Positions 1-7,252 of a stretch of 11,557 nt of DNA are shown piece by piece; the stretch's first letter is position 1, and every line of letters starts with the position of its first letter. The notes under the pieces are model-generated. The model was given only the letters and a program-made list of their open reading frames with translations, ran no database searches and was not told the DNA's origin. A program made the translations under genes and the position numbers. The stretch comes from Oxalobacteraceae bacterium (GTDB taxonomy: Bacteria; Pseudomonadota; Gammaproteobacteria; Burkholderiales; Burkholderiaceae_D): assembly GCA_947487325.1 (NCBI GenBank), contig CANKWG010000056.1:1-11557 (forward strand), given 5' to 3'.

Positions 1-1
1 C

Positions 2-976
2 AATGTCGGTGTCGTCGAGGTCCCCGATCCGCGGCTGGCGCAGTTAGCCGAGATCGTCAAACCGGAACGCATACTGGCAGCCACGGTCGAATTCGTCGAT
101 ATCGCGGGACTGGTAGCTGGCGCTTCCAAAGGCGAAGGTCTGGGTAATCAATTCCTCGCGCACATTCGCGAAACCGATGCCATCGTCAACGTCGTGCGCT
201 GTTTTGAAGATGCCAACGTAATCCACGTGGCCGGCAAGGTCAGCCCGCTGGATGATATTGCCGTGATTCAGACCGAACTCGCACTGGCTGATCTGACCAC
301 CGTTGAAAAAACGGTGCATCGCGAAACCAAAAAAGCGCGCTCCGGCGACAAAGACGCCACTGCGCTGGTGGCGCTACTGGAAAAAGTACTAGTCCATCTC
401 AATGATGCCAAACCAGTGCGCGCAATGGGTCTGGACAAGGAGCAAATGGAATTACTCAAGCCGCTTTGCCTGATCACTGCCAAACCAGCGATGTATGTCG
501 CCAATGTGTCGGATACGGGCTTCAGCAATAATCCGCTACTGGATCAGTTAACCGAATACGCCAACAGTCAGCACGCGCCCATCGTCGCGATTTGCGCTGC
601 CCTCGAAGCCGAGATTGCCGATCTGGATGATGAAGACAAGGGCGCCTTCCTGGCCGACATGGGTATGGAAGAGCCCGGCTTGAATCGCCTCATCCGCGCC
701 GCTTTCGGACTACTTGGTTTGCAGACTTATTTCACCGCCGGTGTCAAAGAAGTGCGCGCTTGGACTATTCACAAAGGTGACAGCGCACCCCAGGCTGCAG
801 GTGTGATTCACACCGACTTTGAACGCGGCTTCATCCGTGCGCAAACGATCGCCTTTGATGACTACCTCACGCACAAAGGCGAACAAGGCGCCAAAGAAGC
901 CGGCAAGATGCGCGCCGAGGGCAAGGAATACATCGTCAAGGATGGGGATGTGCTGAACTTCCTGTTCAACGTCTGA
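2..976 (+). CDS. ychF: Redox/ribosome-associated ATPase YchF (OLA1 family), 5' end missing
   Basis: The reading frame is open from the left edge to a TGA at 974-976, giving 324 residues. YchF is usually about 363 residues, so roughly 40 N-terminal residues, including the P-loop, lie outside the window. The visible part begins in the NVGVV-VPDPRL stretch typical of YchF. It then shows the G3 motif DIAGLV (visible residues 33-38), the signature GASKGEGLGNQF, a helical/coiled-coil region, and a C-terminal TGS domain ending in the conserved GDVLNFLFNV. YchF is an Obg-related cytosolic P-loop protein that hydrolyses ATP rather than GTP, binds ribosomes and acts as a negative regulator in oxidative stress. 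The nucleotide-specificity motif, normally NxxE in this family, reads NVSD here (bases 503-514). It converges on the ferredoxin gene with only 60 bp between them and no convincing terminator. Confidence 0.97.
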   Translation, partial: NVGVVEVPDPRLAQLAEIVKPERILAATVEFVDIAGLVAGASKGEGLGNQFLAHIRETDAIVNVVRCFEDANVIHVAGKVSPLDDIAVIQTELALADLTTVEKTVHRETKKARSGDKDATALVALLEKVLVHLNDAKPVRAMGLDKEQMELLKPLCLITAKPAMYVANVSDTGFSNNPLLDQLTEYANSQHAPIVAICAALEAEIADLDDEDKGAFLADMGMEEPGLNRLIRAAFGLLGLQTYFTAGVKEVRAWTIHKGDSAPQAAGVIHTDFERGFIRAQTIAFDDYLTHKGEQGAKEAGKMRAEGKEYIVKDGDVLNFLFNV

Positions 977-1036
977 AGTACCGCAACCTTACCAAGCCTG
1001 AAGTCTGCGCAGAGGATGGCGTCGATCCACGCAAAC

Positions 1037-1297
1037 TCAGGTAGCCGGAGCCTTCATGATCAACCGCTGATATTTCGCCTCCAGCGCCTCACGACTTTCG
1101 GTGTGCGCGGGGTCGATGGGAATGCAAGCCACGGGGCAGACTTGCTGACATTGCGGTTCGTTGAAATGTCCGACGCACTCGGTACATTTGTCCGGATTGA
1201 TCTGATAGATCAGCGGCCCCATGAAGATGGCTTCGTTGGGGCATTCCGGTTCACAGACGTCGCAGTTGATGCAATCGTCGGTAATCATTAATGCCAT
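1037..1297 (-). CDS. YfhL-type 2[4Fe-4S] ferredoxin
   Basis: This is an 86-residue cytosolic ferredoxin. The first cluster motif is C9-x2-C12-x2-C15-x3-C19-P. The second is C38-x2-C41-x8-C50-x3-C54-P, with an additional cysteine at C58. The eight-residue spacing inside the second motif is the hallmark of the YfhL/Allochromatium-type ferredoxins, which carry two low-potential [4Fe-4S] clusters. The physiological partner is not known from sequence. The gene is the last of a minus-strand run and starts 16 bp after the coaD stop, an arrangement I recall as common in beta-proteobacteria, so it is probably cotranscribed with coaD. The ribosome binding site is weak (a GGA about ten bases upstream). 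Met4 is a possible alternative start, but the first ATG leaves the conserved N-terminus intact. Confidence 0.93.
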   Translation of the reverse strand: MALMITDDCINCDVCEPECPNEAIFMGPLIYQINPDKCTECVGHFNEPQCQQVCPVACIPIDPAHTESREALEAKYQRLIMKAPAT

Positions 1298-1313
1298 GAT
1301 CTTCGTCCAGGCC

Positions 1314-1814
1314 TTAAGTCAGTCCGGCCGCTTTATCTGCCTCAATTTTTTTCAGAAGCCATTTTTCCACTGAAGGAAAAACGAACTTCGATACATCGCC
1401 ACCCAGAATGGCAATTTCACGAACGATGGTGCCGGAAATAAATTGATATTGGTCAGAAGGCGTCAAGAACAAGGTCTCGACGTCAGGCAACAAGTAGCGG
1501 TTCATGCCCGCCATCTGAAATTCGTATTCAAAGTCAGAGACCGCGCGTAGGCCACGAACAATCACACGCGCATCATGGCGACGAACAAAATCCTTGAGCA
1601 AACCAGAGAAACCCTCGACCACCACATTCGGGTAATGGCCTAAGACTTCGCGCGCAATGTCGAGCCGCTCGTCCAGTGAAAAGAAGGGGCGCTTGGCCTT
1701 GCTGTCTGCAACGCCAACCACCAGCCGGTCAAACAGGCCTGAAGCGCGGCGCACCAGATCTTCATGACCGCGCGTGAGCGGATCAAAGGTTCCGGGATAA
1801 ACAGCTGCAACCAT
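1314..1814 (-). CDS. coaD: Pantetheine-phosphate adenylyltransferase (PPAT)
   Basis: This 166-residue protein has the normal length and layout of bacterial PPAT. The enzyme transfers AMP from ATP to 4'-phosphopantetheine, giving dephospho-CoA, the penultimate step of coenzyme A synthesis in the cytosol. The N-terminus AVYPGTFDPLTRGHEDL contains the nucleotidyltransferase T/HxGH motif (TRGH, residues 14-17). The GLRAVSDFEYEFQMAGMNR stretch (88-106) and ISGTIVRE (126-133, the ISSTxxR-type ATP-binding motif) complete the active site. An AGGA seven bases before the ATG supports the start. It lies 73 bp downstream of rsmD and 16 bp upstream of the ferredoxin, on the same strand as both. The rsmD-coaD pairing is widespread in bacteria. 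Confidence 0.97.
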   Translation of the reverse strand: MVAAVYPGTFDPLTRGHEDLVRRASGLFDRLVVGVADSKAKRPFFSLDERLDIAREVLGHYPNVVVEGFSGLLKDFVRRHDARVIVRGLRAVSDFEYEFQMAGMNRYLLPDVETLFLTPSDQYQFISGTIVREIAILGGDVSKFVFPSVEKWLLKKIEADKAAGLT

Positions 1815-1887
1815 GACAAGGTCCTATGATGATGAAGCTACCGGTCTTTCTACTGCCCGGCAGAATACGAAGAACGCGAATTATGCC

Positions 1888-2487
1888 CTAATTCGATCCC
1901 GTGTCATCCGGGGCGAACAGGCCGAAATTCACCGTGCCGGCCTTGTCGAGACGAACTACTTTCCAGGCGTTCATCCATTCGTCCGCCTCCGGACCGATAA
2001 AGGGCTGATCGGATTCAGCATAGACCAGCCCACCGGGCGCGAGCAAGTCCTGGCAACGGGGCAACAAGGCGGGCAGTCGCTGCTCTGAATACGGTGGATC
2101 AAGAAAAATCAGATGGAATTTTTGTGTCTGGCGCGTCAGCAACTGCGTGGCATCTCCACGCTGTATGCGCACGTTCGCGGCCTCAAGCTTGTCGCGCGTG
2201 GCCTCGAGACTCTGAATAGCACGCGGATCGGATTCCACTAGCAGGACACTCTCCGCACCACGACTGGCCGCCTCAAAACCGAGCGCACCCGTCCCCGCAA
2301 AGAGATCAAGGCAATGCCGTCCGCTCCAGCTGCGTTGCTGAAGATGTTCTAGCCAATTGAACACCGTTTCGCGTACTCGATCAGGCGTGGGGCGTAATCC
2401 TTCAACATCGGGCACGGGCAAGGGAGTGCGCTTCCATCGCCCGGCAATGATGCGCACCTGCCGAGGTACAGCGGGCTTGCGACTCAT
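1888..2487 (-). CDS. rsmD: 16S rRNA (guanine(966)-N(2))-methyltransferase
   Basis: This is a 199-residue Rossmann-fold, S-adenosylmethionine-dependent methyltransferase that modifies G966 of 16S rRNA on the assembled small subunit. The N-terminal RIIAGRWKR and LRPTPDRVRETVFNWL (31-46) segments are diagnostic of RsmD. The SAM-binding loop is DLFAGTGALGFE (61-72) and the catalytic motif IV is DPPY (130-133), as in N2-guanine methyltransferases. The start codon is six bases after the stop of the upstream M16 gene and has no clear Shine-Dalgarno sequence, so translational coupling to that gene is likely. coaD follows in the same direction. The protein is of normal family length with nothing missing. 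Confidence 0.96.
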   Translation of the reverse strand: MSRKPAVPRQVRIIAGRWKRTPLPVPDVEGLRPTPDRVRETVFNWLEHLQQRSWSGRHCLDLFAGTGALGFEAASRGAESVLLVESDPRAIQSLEATRDKLEAANVRIQRGDATQLLTRQTQKFHLIFLDPPYSEQRLPALLPRCQDLLAPGGLVYAESDQPFIGPEADEWMNAWKVVRLDKAGTVNFGLFAPDDTGSN

Positions 2488-2493
2488 AGGCGA

Positions 2494-3819
2494 CTATTTT
2501 TCACCGCCGACCACGACGGTCACAAGATTCTCCATCACCAGCTTGCGCGCGAAGGCGGCACGAATATCGGCGACAGTGACTTTTTCAACACGCGCAGTCC
2601 ACGTATCAAGATAATCGAGCGGCAACTGATGGAAGCCAATCGCCGCCATGTTGTCTAGAATTTTTTTGTTGTTATCGATCCGCAAGGGAAAGCCACCGAT
2701 CAGATTGTCTTTGGCTGCTTTCAATTCTGCTTCGGTTGGGCCGTCACGCAAGAAAGTTGCGATCGTGTCGCGCACGACTTTGAGTGCCTCTTCCGATTGG
2801 TCCTTGCGCGTCTGCAAACCCGCCTGATACGGTCCGGGCTGTGCCATCGCACTGAAGTAGCTGTACGTGCTGTAAGCCAAGCCACGCTTCTCTCGAACTT
2901 CACGCTTCAGGCGAGAAACAAAACCGCCGCCGCCAAGGATGTAGTTACCCACGGTGAGCGCAAAAAAATCCGGATCGCTACGTGCCAGTGCGGGTGTGCC
3001 AATCACTATGTGCGCCTGTGATGCTGCATGGGGGATACGCTGCTCGCTGCCAACGGCCTTGGCGACTGCAGGAATCTCAGGCAAAGGCTCACCCTGCGGC
3101 AAGCGACGTGTGAGCTCCAGCGCAATAGCCTGCGCTTCTTCGCGGCTGATATCGCCAATCATCGCAATCACGGCGCGATTGGCAACATAGTGTTTGCCAT
3201 GAAAGTTGAGCAAGTCTTCGCGAGTAATCGCTTCTATCGATTCGACCGTCGCCTCTACACCGTAGGGATGAGCGCCGTAGGCCGAACGCCAGAAAGCTTT
3301 ACTGGCGATCGATTCCGGCTTGGTCAATGATTCGCGTATGCCTGCAATGGTGCGCGCTTTATCGCGCGTCAAAAATTCGGCAGGCATCGCCGGTTGAGCG
3401 AGAAGGCGGGCTAACAGCCGAACTGCTTGCTCGCGCTCGGCCTTAGAAGAAAGTGTGCGCATCGCCATGCCCGAGCGATCAGTGCCAGCACCACCACCAC
3501 GCTGTGCGGCAATGTCAGCAATCGCATCCGAGATCTGCGATTCAGTCATCGCCGGTTCGATACTGCCATCTGCGCTGGTGACTGCTGCGATACCGCGTGC
3601 GAGCATGGCATTGGTCAGCGAGGCCATGCCGGATTTGCCCGCCGGATCACGTCGGCCACCGGCATCAAAATCCACGTTCACATCCAGAATCGGAATGGTG
3701 TGGTTCTCCACAAAAAACACTCGTGCACCATTGGGCAATGTCCAGTGCTGGATATTCAATGCCGCATGGGCTGTACCTGTGATGCACAGCACCGCAATGA
3801 TCAGAAATTTTTTCAACAT
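2494..3819 (-). CDS. M16 family peptidase-like protein, non-catalytic subunit (zinc site lost)
   Basis: I start this gene at 3819, giving 441 residues. There AGGA stands six bases before the ATG and a signal peptide begins at once (MLKKFLIIAVLCITGTAHA, cleavage probably after AHA). An in-frame ATG at 3843 would add eight residues but has no ribosome binding site and would bury the signal peptide. The fold is M16B: an N-terminal NGARVFFVENHTIPILDV strand region, then a C-terminal half with a glycine-rich loop (GNYILGGGGFVSRL) followed by REKRGLAYSTYSYF. The zinc motif HxxEH is gone: where the upstream partner has GVAHVLEHM, this one has GMASLTNAM, so all three residues are replaced. It should therefore not hydrolyse peptides alone. 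It most likely pairs with the catalytic M16 protein encoded 187 bp upstream, in the periplasm or at the membrane. rsmD follows six bases downstream. Confidence 0.92.
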   Translation of the reverse strand: MLKKFLIIAVLCITGTAHAALNIQHWTLPNGARVFFVENHTIPILDVNVDFDAGGRRDPAGKSGMASLTNAMLARGIAAVTSADGSIEPAMTESQISDAIADIAAQRGGGAGTDRSGMAMRTLSSKAEREQAVRLLARLLAQPAMPAEFLTRDKARTIAGIRESLTKPESIASKAFWRSAYGAHPYGVEATVESIEAITREDLLNFHGKHYVANRAVIAMIGDISREEAQAIALELTRRLPQGEPLPEIPAVAKAVGSEQRIPHAASQAHIVIGTPALARSDPDFFALTVGNYILGGGGFVSRLKREVREKRGLAYSTYSYFSAMAQPGPYQAGLQTRKDQSEEALKVVRDTIATFLRDGPTEAELKAAKDNLIGGFPLRIDNNKKILDNMAAIGFHQLPLDYLDTWTARVEKVTVADIRAAFARKLVMENLVTVVVGGEK

Positions 3820-3859
3820 CGTCTTTCCTGGTTGAGAGCTCATTTTTTAATCAAAGACA

Positions 3860-3887
3860 CTGGATCCCAGCTTTTGCTGGGATGACG
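3860..3887. repeat. Short palindromic REP-like repeat between the two M16 genes
   Basis: A perfect 8-bp inverted repeat, ATCCCAGC (3864-3871) and GCTGGGAT (3876-3883), flanks a TTTT loop and sits in the context CTGG-palindrome-GACG. The shape CTGGAtyCC-loop-GGraTGACG resembles dispersed palindromic repeats that I remember as common in intergenic regions of beta- and gamma-proteobacteria. No second copy occurs in this window, so the repeat status is inferred from form alone. On the minus strand it lies about 120 bp after the catalytic M16 stop and is not followed directly by a T-run, so it is a poor rho-independent terminator. It could still stabilise the 3' end of the upstream message. The rest of the 187-bp gap shows no gene. 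Confidence 0.5.
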
Positions 3888-4006
3888 GTGGGCGTTTTAC
3901 GTTCGCATCAACAACGACCGTCGCTCCAGCATCTCAGCTTTACCGAGGGGCATTCACTTTCCGCGAGGCGTACACGCACGACTCATCGTCAACCCTGCCG
4001 CCGTAC

Positions 4007-5395
4007 TCAATGACGAAGACCGGAAACATCCGGCTTGCGCTCGGCCTGTGCTGCCACGGGCAGGGGCTCAAGTGTGGCGACCGTCAGCTGATTATCTGAA
4101 AAATACTTCTGGGCGACTGCCTGCACCTGCGCTGGCGTGACAGCGGCGAGCTTTTCAATAATGCGATCGATCTGACGGAAGGAAATACCGGACATTTCCA
4201 TCGAACCAATTTCCATCGCCTGCCCGAAAACCGAATCGCGCTTGTAGACCTGACTGGCAATGAGCTGCGCTTTGACGCGTTTGAGTTCTTCTGGCGAGAC
4301 ACCATCTTTGGCAATGCGCTCGACCTCAGCGCGCAAGGCTTGCTCAAGCTGTGCGACGCTGGTGCCCTTGGCAGGCACACCCGAGAGGGTGAACATCACC
4401 GGGCCACGCGCCGTACCATCGTAGCCGGCGTCAACGGAGTTAGCGACGCGATCGGTGCGCACCAGTTTTGCCGGTAAACGTGCATTGTCATAACCATCGA
4501 GCACGGCTGCCAGCACCTCCAGGGCGTGCGACTCATCATCTTTTTCTACGTCGTTGAGCTTGGGCACCTTGAAAGCCAGAACGAGATAAGGATTTTCTGC
4601 GGGCGCTTTGACCACCACGCGCTTGATACCCATCTGAACCGGTTCTTGCTGCGGCTTCATTTTCGGCAGCGTCTTCGGCGGAATTTTGCCAAAGTATTTT
4701 TCGGCAAGCGCGTGTACCTGCTTTGCATCGACATCACCGACAACGACCATGGTGGCGTTGTTTGGCGCATACCAGCGCTGATACCAGGCCAGCGCATCGG
4801 CAGCCGTCATATTCTGCAAATCATCCATCCAGCCAACGACTGGATTCTTGTACGGATGCGCGACATAAGCTGTCGCATTCAGTGCTTCGTACAACATAGC
4901 GATAGGCTGATCATCGGTACGCAGGCGACGCTCTTCCATGACAACCCGAATTTCCTTGGCAAATTCTTCCTTGTCCATCCTGAGGTTCTGCATGCGGTCT
5001 GCTTCCAGCGCCATGACTTTTTCAAGACGGGATTTCTCAACCTGCTGGTGATACCCGGTGTAATCTTTTCCCGTAAAAGCATTGTCACGACCACCCAGTG
5101 CGGCCACTTTTTCGCTGAACTCACCTGGTTTGAGATTGGCAGTGCCTTTGAACATCATGTGCTCGAGCACATGAGCTACGCCCGTCGTGCCATTTTGCTC
5201 ATCAATACTGCCAGCGCGATACCAGACCATGTGCGCAACGGTCGGCGCACGCCGATCTTCTTGCACGATGATGCGCATGCCGTTAGCTAATTTGAATTCC
5301 TGTGCCTGTGCGCCTGCCCACACCGTGCCGGTGGTGACACCGAGCATCATTACCAACAAACCAATAAACGCTAGCCATACCGCACGAAATTTCAT
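4007..5395 (-). CDS. M16 family zinc metallopeptidase, catalytic subunit, exported
   Basis: This 462-residue M16B peptidase belongs with the pitrilysin and mitochondrial processing peptidase beta relatives. A signal peptide covers about residues 1-30 (hydrophobic core 6-22, then an Ala-rich cleavage region). The inverted zinc motif is H75-V-L-E78-H79 in GVAHVLEHMMFKGT. The third zinc ligand should be E154 or E155 in EIRVVMEERR, at the expected distance. The substrate-binding glycine-rich loop of the C-terminal half is not recognisable. The corresponding region reads LDGYDNARLPAKLV, whereas the downstream M16 protein has a clear GGGG loop. This gene is first in a minus-strand series with the second M16 gene, rsmD, coaD and ferredoxin, and is divergent from ftsY. 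Its ribosome binding site is weak. The natural substrate is unknown; cleavage of small peptides or signal-peptide remnants is only a family-level guess. Confidence 0.94.
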   Translation of the reverse strand: MKFRAVWLAFIGLLVMMLGVTTGTVWAGAQAQEFKLANGMRIIVQEDRRAPTVAHMVWYRAGSIDEQNGTTGVAHVLEHMMFKGTANLKPGEFSEKVAALGGRDNAFTGKDYTGYHQQVEKSRLEKVMALEADRMQNLRMDKEEFAKEIRVVMEERRLRTDDQPIAMLYEALNATAYVAHPYKNPVVGWMDDLQNMTAADALAWYQRWYAPNNATMVVVGDVDAKQVHALAEKYFGKIPPKTLPKMKPQQEPVQMGIKRVVVKAPAENPYLVLAFKVPKLNDVEKDDESHALEVLAAVLDGYDNARLPAKLVRTDRVANSVDAGYDGTARGPVMFTLSGVPAKGTSVAQLEQALRAEVERIAKDGVSPEELKRVKAQLIASQVYKRDSVFGQAMEIGSMEMSGISFRQIDRIIEKLAAVTPAQVQAVAQKYFSDNQLTVATLEPLPVAAQAERKPDVSGLRH

Positions 5396-5500
5396 GGTCT
5401 TTGCTCTGCTAAAATAGGGATCATCTGGCGCGGAAATGCGCCGAAGCGACTGATTGTAGCCGCTTGTCTTTTTCTCCGCTGCGCACGACCCCGGACGCCG

Positions 5501-6493
5501 ATGTTCAAGTTTCTCAAGAAAAAATCACAAGAACCCGAAGTCTCATCCGCGATTGATGCGAGCGCGGCCGGCTATGCATCCGCTGCGCCAGCCTCTGGCA
5601 CATCATGGGTGCAAAAGCTCAAATCTGGCCTGTCCCGAACCTCATCGAACCTGTCAACACTGTTCACCGGCACAAAGATCGATGACGATCTTTACGAAGA
5701 GCTGGAGTCCGCCTTGCTCATGGCGGATGCCGGCGTTGCCGCAACCACGCAATTGCTCGACGCTCTAAAGACCCGCGTAAAGCAGGACAAACTGACCGAC
5801 GCAGGCCAAGTGAAAAACGCTCTGCGCGAGCTGATGATTGCCTTGCTCAAGCCTTTGGAAAAACCACTCGAACTGAACCGCGAGCAGCCTTTGGTTCTGA
5901 TGATTGCCGGTGTCAATGGCGCAGGTAAAACCACCACCATAGGCAAGCTGGCCAAGCACATGCAGCGACATGAACAGAAAGTCTTGCTGGCCGCAGGTGA
6001 TACGTTTCGCGCGGCGGCTCGTGAACAACTGATGGTCTGGGGTGAGCGCAATGATGTTGCGGTCATTGCTCAAGAATCGGGTGATCCGGCAGCGATTGCT
6101 TTCGATGCGGTGCAAGCGGGACGCGCGCGCGGCGTTGACGTGGTGATGATCGATACCGCCGGCCGACTCCCGACACAGCTGCATCTGATGGATGAACTAA
6201 AAAAAATCCGTCGCGTCATCGGCAAAGGCATGAAAGGTGCTCCGCACGAAGTGCTGCTGGTTATTGATGGCAATACTGGCCAGAATGCGCTCGCGCAAGT
6301 CAAGGCGTTCGACGACGCCTTGTCGCTGACCGGGCTGATTGTCACCAAGCTGGACGGTACGGCAAAGGGCGGTGTTCTCGCCGCGATCGTCACGCAACGC
6401 GCAATACCGGTGTATTTCATCGGTGTGGGCGAAGCGATTGATGACTTGCAACCCTTCGTCGCTGCAGAATTTGTTGACGCCCTGCTGGGCTGA
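5501..6493 (+). CDS. ftsY: Signal recognition particle receptor FtsY
   Basis: This is a 330-residue SRP-type GTPase that docks SRP-ribosome complexes at the inner membrane for cotranslational insertion. The N-terminal A region is short (about 55 residues) and not strongly acidic, unlike the long acidic domain of E. coli. It ends in a basic amphipathic segment, SWVQKLKSGLSRTSSNL, which probably contacts lipid. The helical N domain spans about 56-125. The G domain shows G1 GVNGAGKTT (137-145), the insertion-box motif DTFRAAAREQL (167-177), G3 DTAGRL (218-223), G4 TKLDGTAKGG (282-291) and the closing GVGEAIDDLQPF (308-319). The ATG at 5501 gives the usual MFKFLKKK start, with only a weak GGA upstream. 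It is divergent from the M16 gene and followed by ftsE-ftsX-rpoH on the same strand. Confidence 0.97.
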   Translation: MFKFLKKKSQEPEVSSAIDASAAGYASAAPASGTSWVQKLKSGLSRTSSNLSTLFTGTKIDDDLYEELESALLMADAGVAATTQLLDALKTRVKQDKLTDAGQVKNALRELMIALLKPLEKPLELNREQPLVLMIAGVNGAGKTTTIGKLAKHMQRHEQKVLLAAGDTFRAAAREQLMVWGERNDVAVIAQESGDPAAIAFDAVQAGRARGVDVVMIDTAGRLPTQLHLMDELKKIRRVIGKGMKGAPHEVLLVIDGNTGQNALAQVKAFDDALSLTGLIVTKLDGTAKGGVLAAIVTQRAIPVYFIGVGEAIDDLQPFVAAEFVDALLG

Positions 6494-6565
6494 TACCGCA
6501 TAGCTTTTGCAACAGAACGTGTGAAAACTGTCTTTTTAACCGCCCAACGATCACGCACATAATCG

Positions 6566-7252
6566 ATGTCTATCATTTCGTTTTCTCACGTTACTAAAAA
6601 ATATCCGGGTGATGTTGTCGCACTGGCTGATCTCACACTATCAGTCAACGAAGGAGAACTGGTTTTTCTGACAGGCCCATCGGGTGCCGGCAAATCAACA
6701 TTACTTAAATTGGTGGCCGGTATCGAGCGTCCTACTGGTGGTGTCTTGCTGGTCAGTGGTCAGGACATGCGCAAACTCAATCGGACCACGTTGCCATTTC
6801 TGCGCCGCAAACTAGGCTTGATTCTTCAGCAGCACCGACTCCTGCAGGATCGCAACGTACTCGATAACGTCATGCTGCCACTGGTTGTCACGGGTGCATC
6901 TCCGCAGGAATCTCGGCAGCGCGCCATGGTTGCACTCGAAAGAGTCGGGCTGGATGCCAAAGCGCTGGCAGCACCGATGTCGCTCTCGGGTGGTGAGCAA
7001 CAGCGCGTCTCGATAGCACGCGCGATTGTGCACAAGCCGCGCATCATTCTCGCTGACGAACCTACGGCCAATTTGGATCGTGCCAGCGCAAAAGGCGTGA
7101 TCGACATGCTGCACACATTTAATTCTGCCGGCGTCACTTGCATCATCTCCACCCACGATGAACGCCTGCTTCAAGGTGCAGACCGTGTGTTTGAACTCGC
7201 GCGCGGCAAGGTCGCTGCTGTGCATGATGCAGAGAGCGAGGTGGGCGCATGA
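6566..7252 (+). CDS. ftsE: Cell division ATP-binding protein FtsE
   Basis: This 228-residue ABC ATPase is the cytoplasmic half of the FtsEX complex. FtsEX resembles an ABC transporter but uses ATP hydrolysis to activate septal peptidoglycan hydrolases during division. All catalytic elements are intact: Walker A GPSGAGKST (37-45), Q-loop near Q88-Q89, signature LSGGEQQR (140-147), Walker B IILADEP (160-166), and the switch histidine H197 in STHD. The N-terminus MSIISFSHVTKKYPG is typical, so the start is secure even though no good Shine-Dalgarno sequence precedes it. It follows ftsY after 72 bp. Its last four bases overlap the ftsX start (ATGA), indicating translational coupling. Confidence 0.97.
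   Translation: MSIISFSHVTKKYPGDVVALADLTLSVNEGELVFLTGPSGAGKSTLLKLVAGIERPTGGVLLVSGQDMRKLNRTTLPFLRRKLGLILQQHRLLQDRNVLDNVMLPLVVTGASPQESRQRAMVALERVGLDAKALAAPMSLSGGEQQRVSIARAIVHKPRIILADEPTANLDRASAKGVIDMLHTFNSAGVTCIISTHDERLLQGADRVFELARGKVAAVHDAESEVGA

Noticed and set aside
1004..1013. A 10-bp perfect palindrome TCTGCGCAGA between ychF and the ferredoxin gene, considered as a convergent terminator
   Set aside because: It has no loop and no T-run on either strand, so it is probably chance.
3864..3883. The palindrome between the M16 genes considered as a rho-independent terminator
   Set aside because: The stem is only 8 bp, lies about 120 bp past the stop, and is not followed directly by a T-run in the relevant direction. 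The flanks fit a dispersed repeat better.
3427..3885. Several plus-strand frames (up to 152 codons) opposite the non-catalytic M16 gene
   Set aside because: They are antisense to a gene with a signal peptide and M16 fold, and have no ribosome binding site or known motif.
4526..5290. A 254-codon open frame on the plus strand opposite the catalytic M16 gene
   Set aside because: It lies wholly inside a well-supported gene with intact motifs, shows no recognisable domain, and reads like a codon-bias shadow.
5396..5500. Possible divergent promoters between the M16 gene and ftsY (TACAAT on the minus strand at 5458-5453, TAAAAT on the plus strand at 5410-5415)
   Set aside because: Neither has an acceptable -35 hexamer at 16-18 bp. 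Promoters are expected here, but I cannot place them. A 5-bp GGCGC/GCGCC hairpin (5427-5442) is too short to interpret.
6494..6565. A possible separate promoter for ftsE (TTGCAA at 6508-6513)
   Set aside because: No -10 box lies at the right spacing, and cotranscription with ftsY is the simpler reading.
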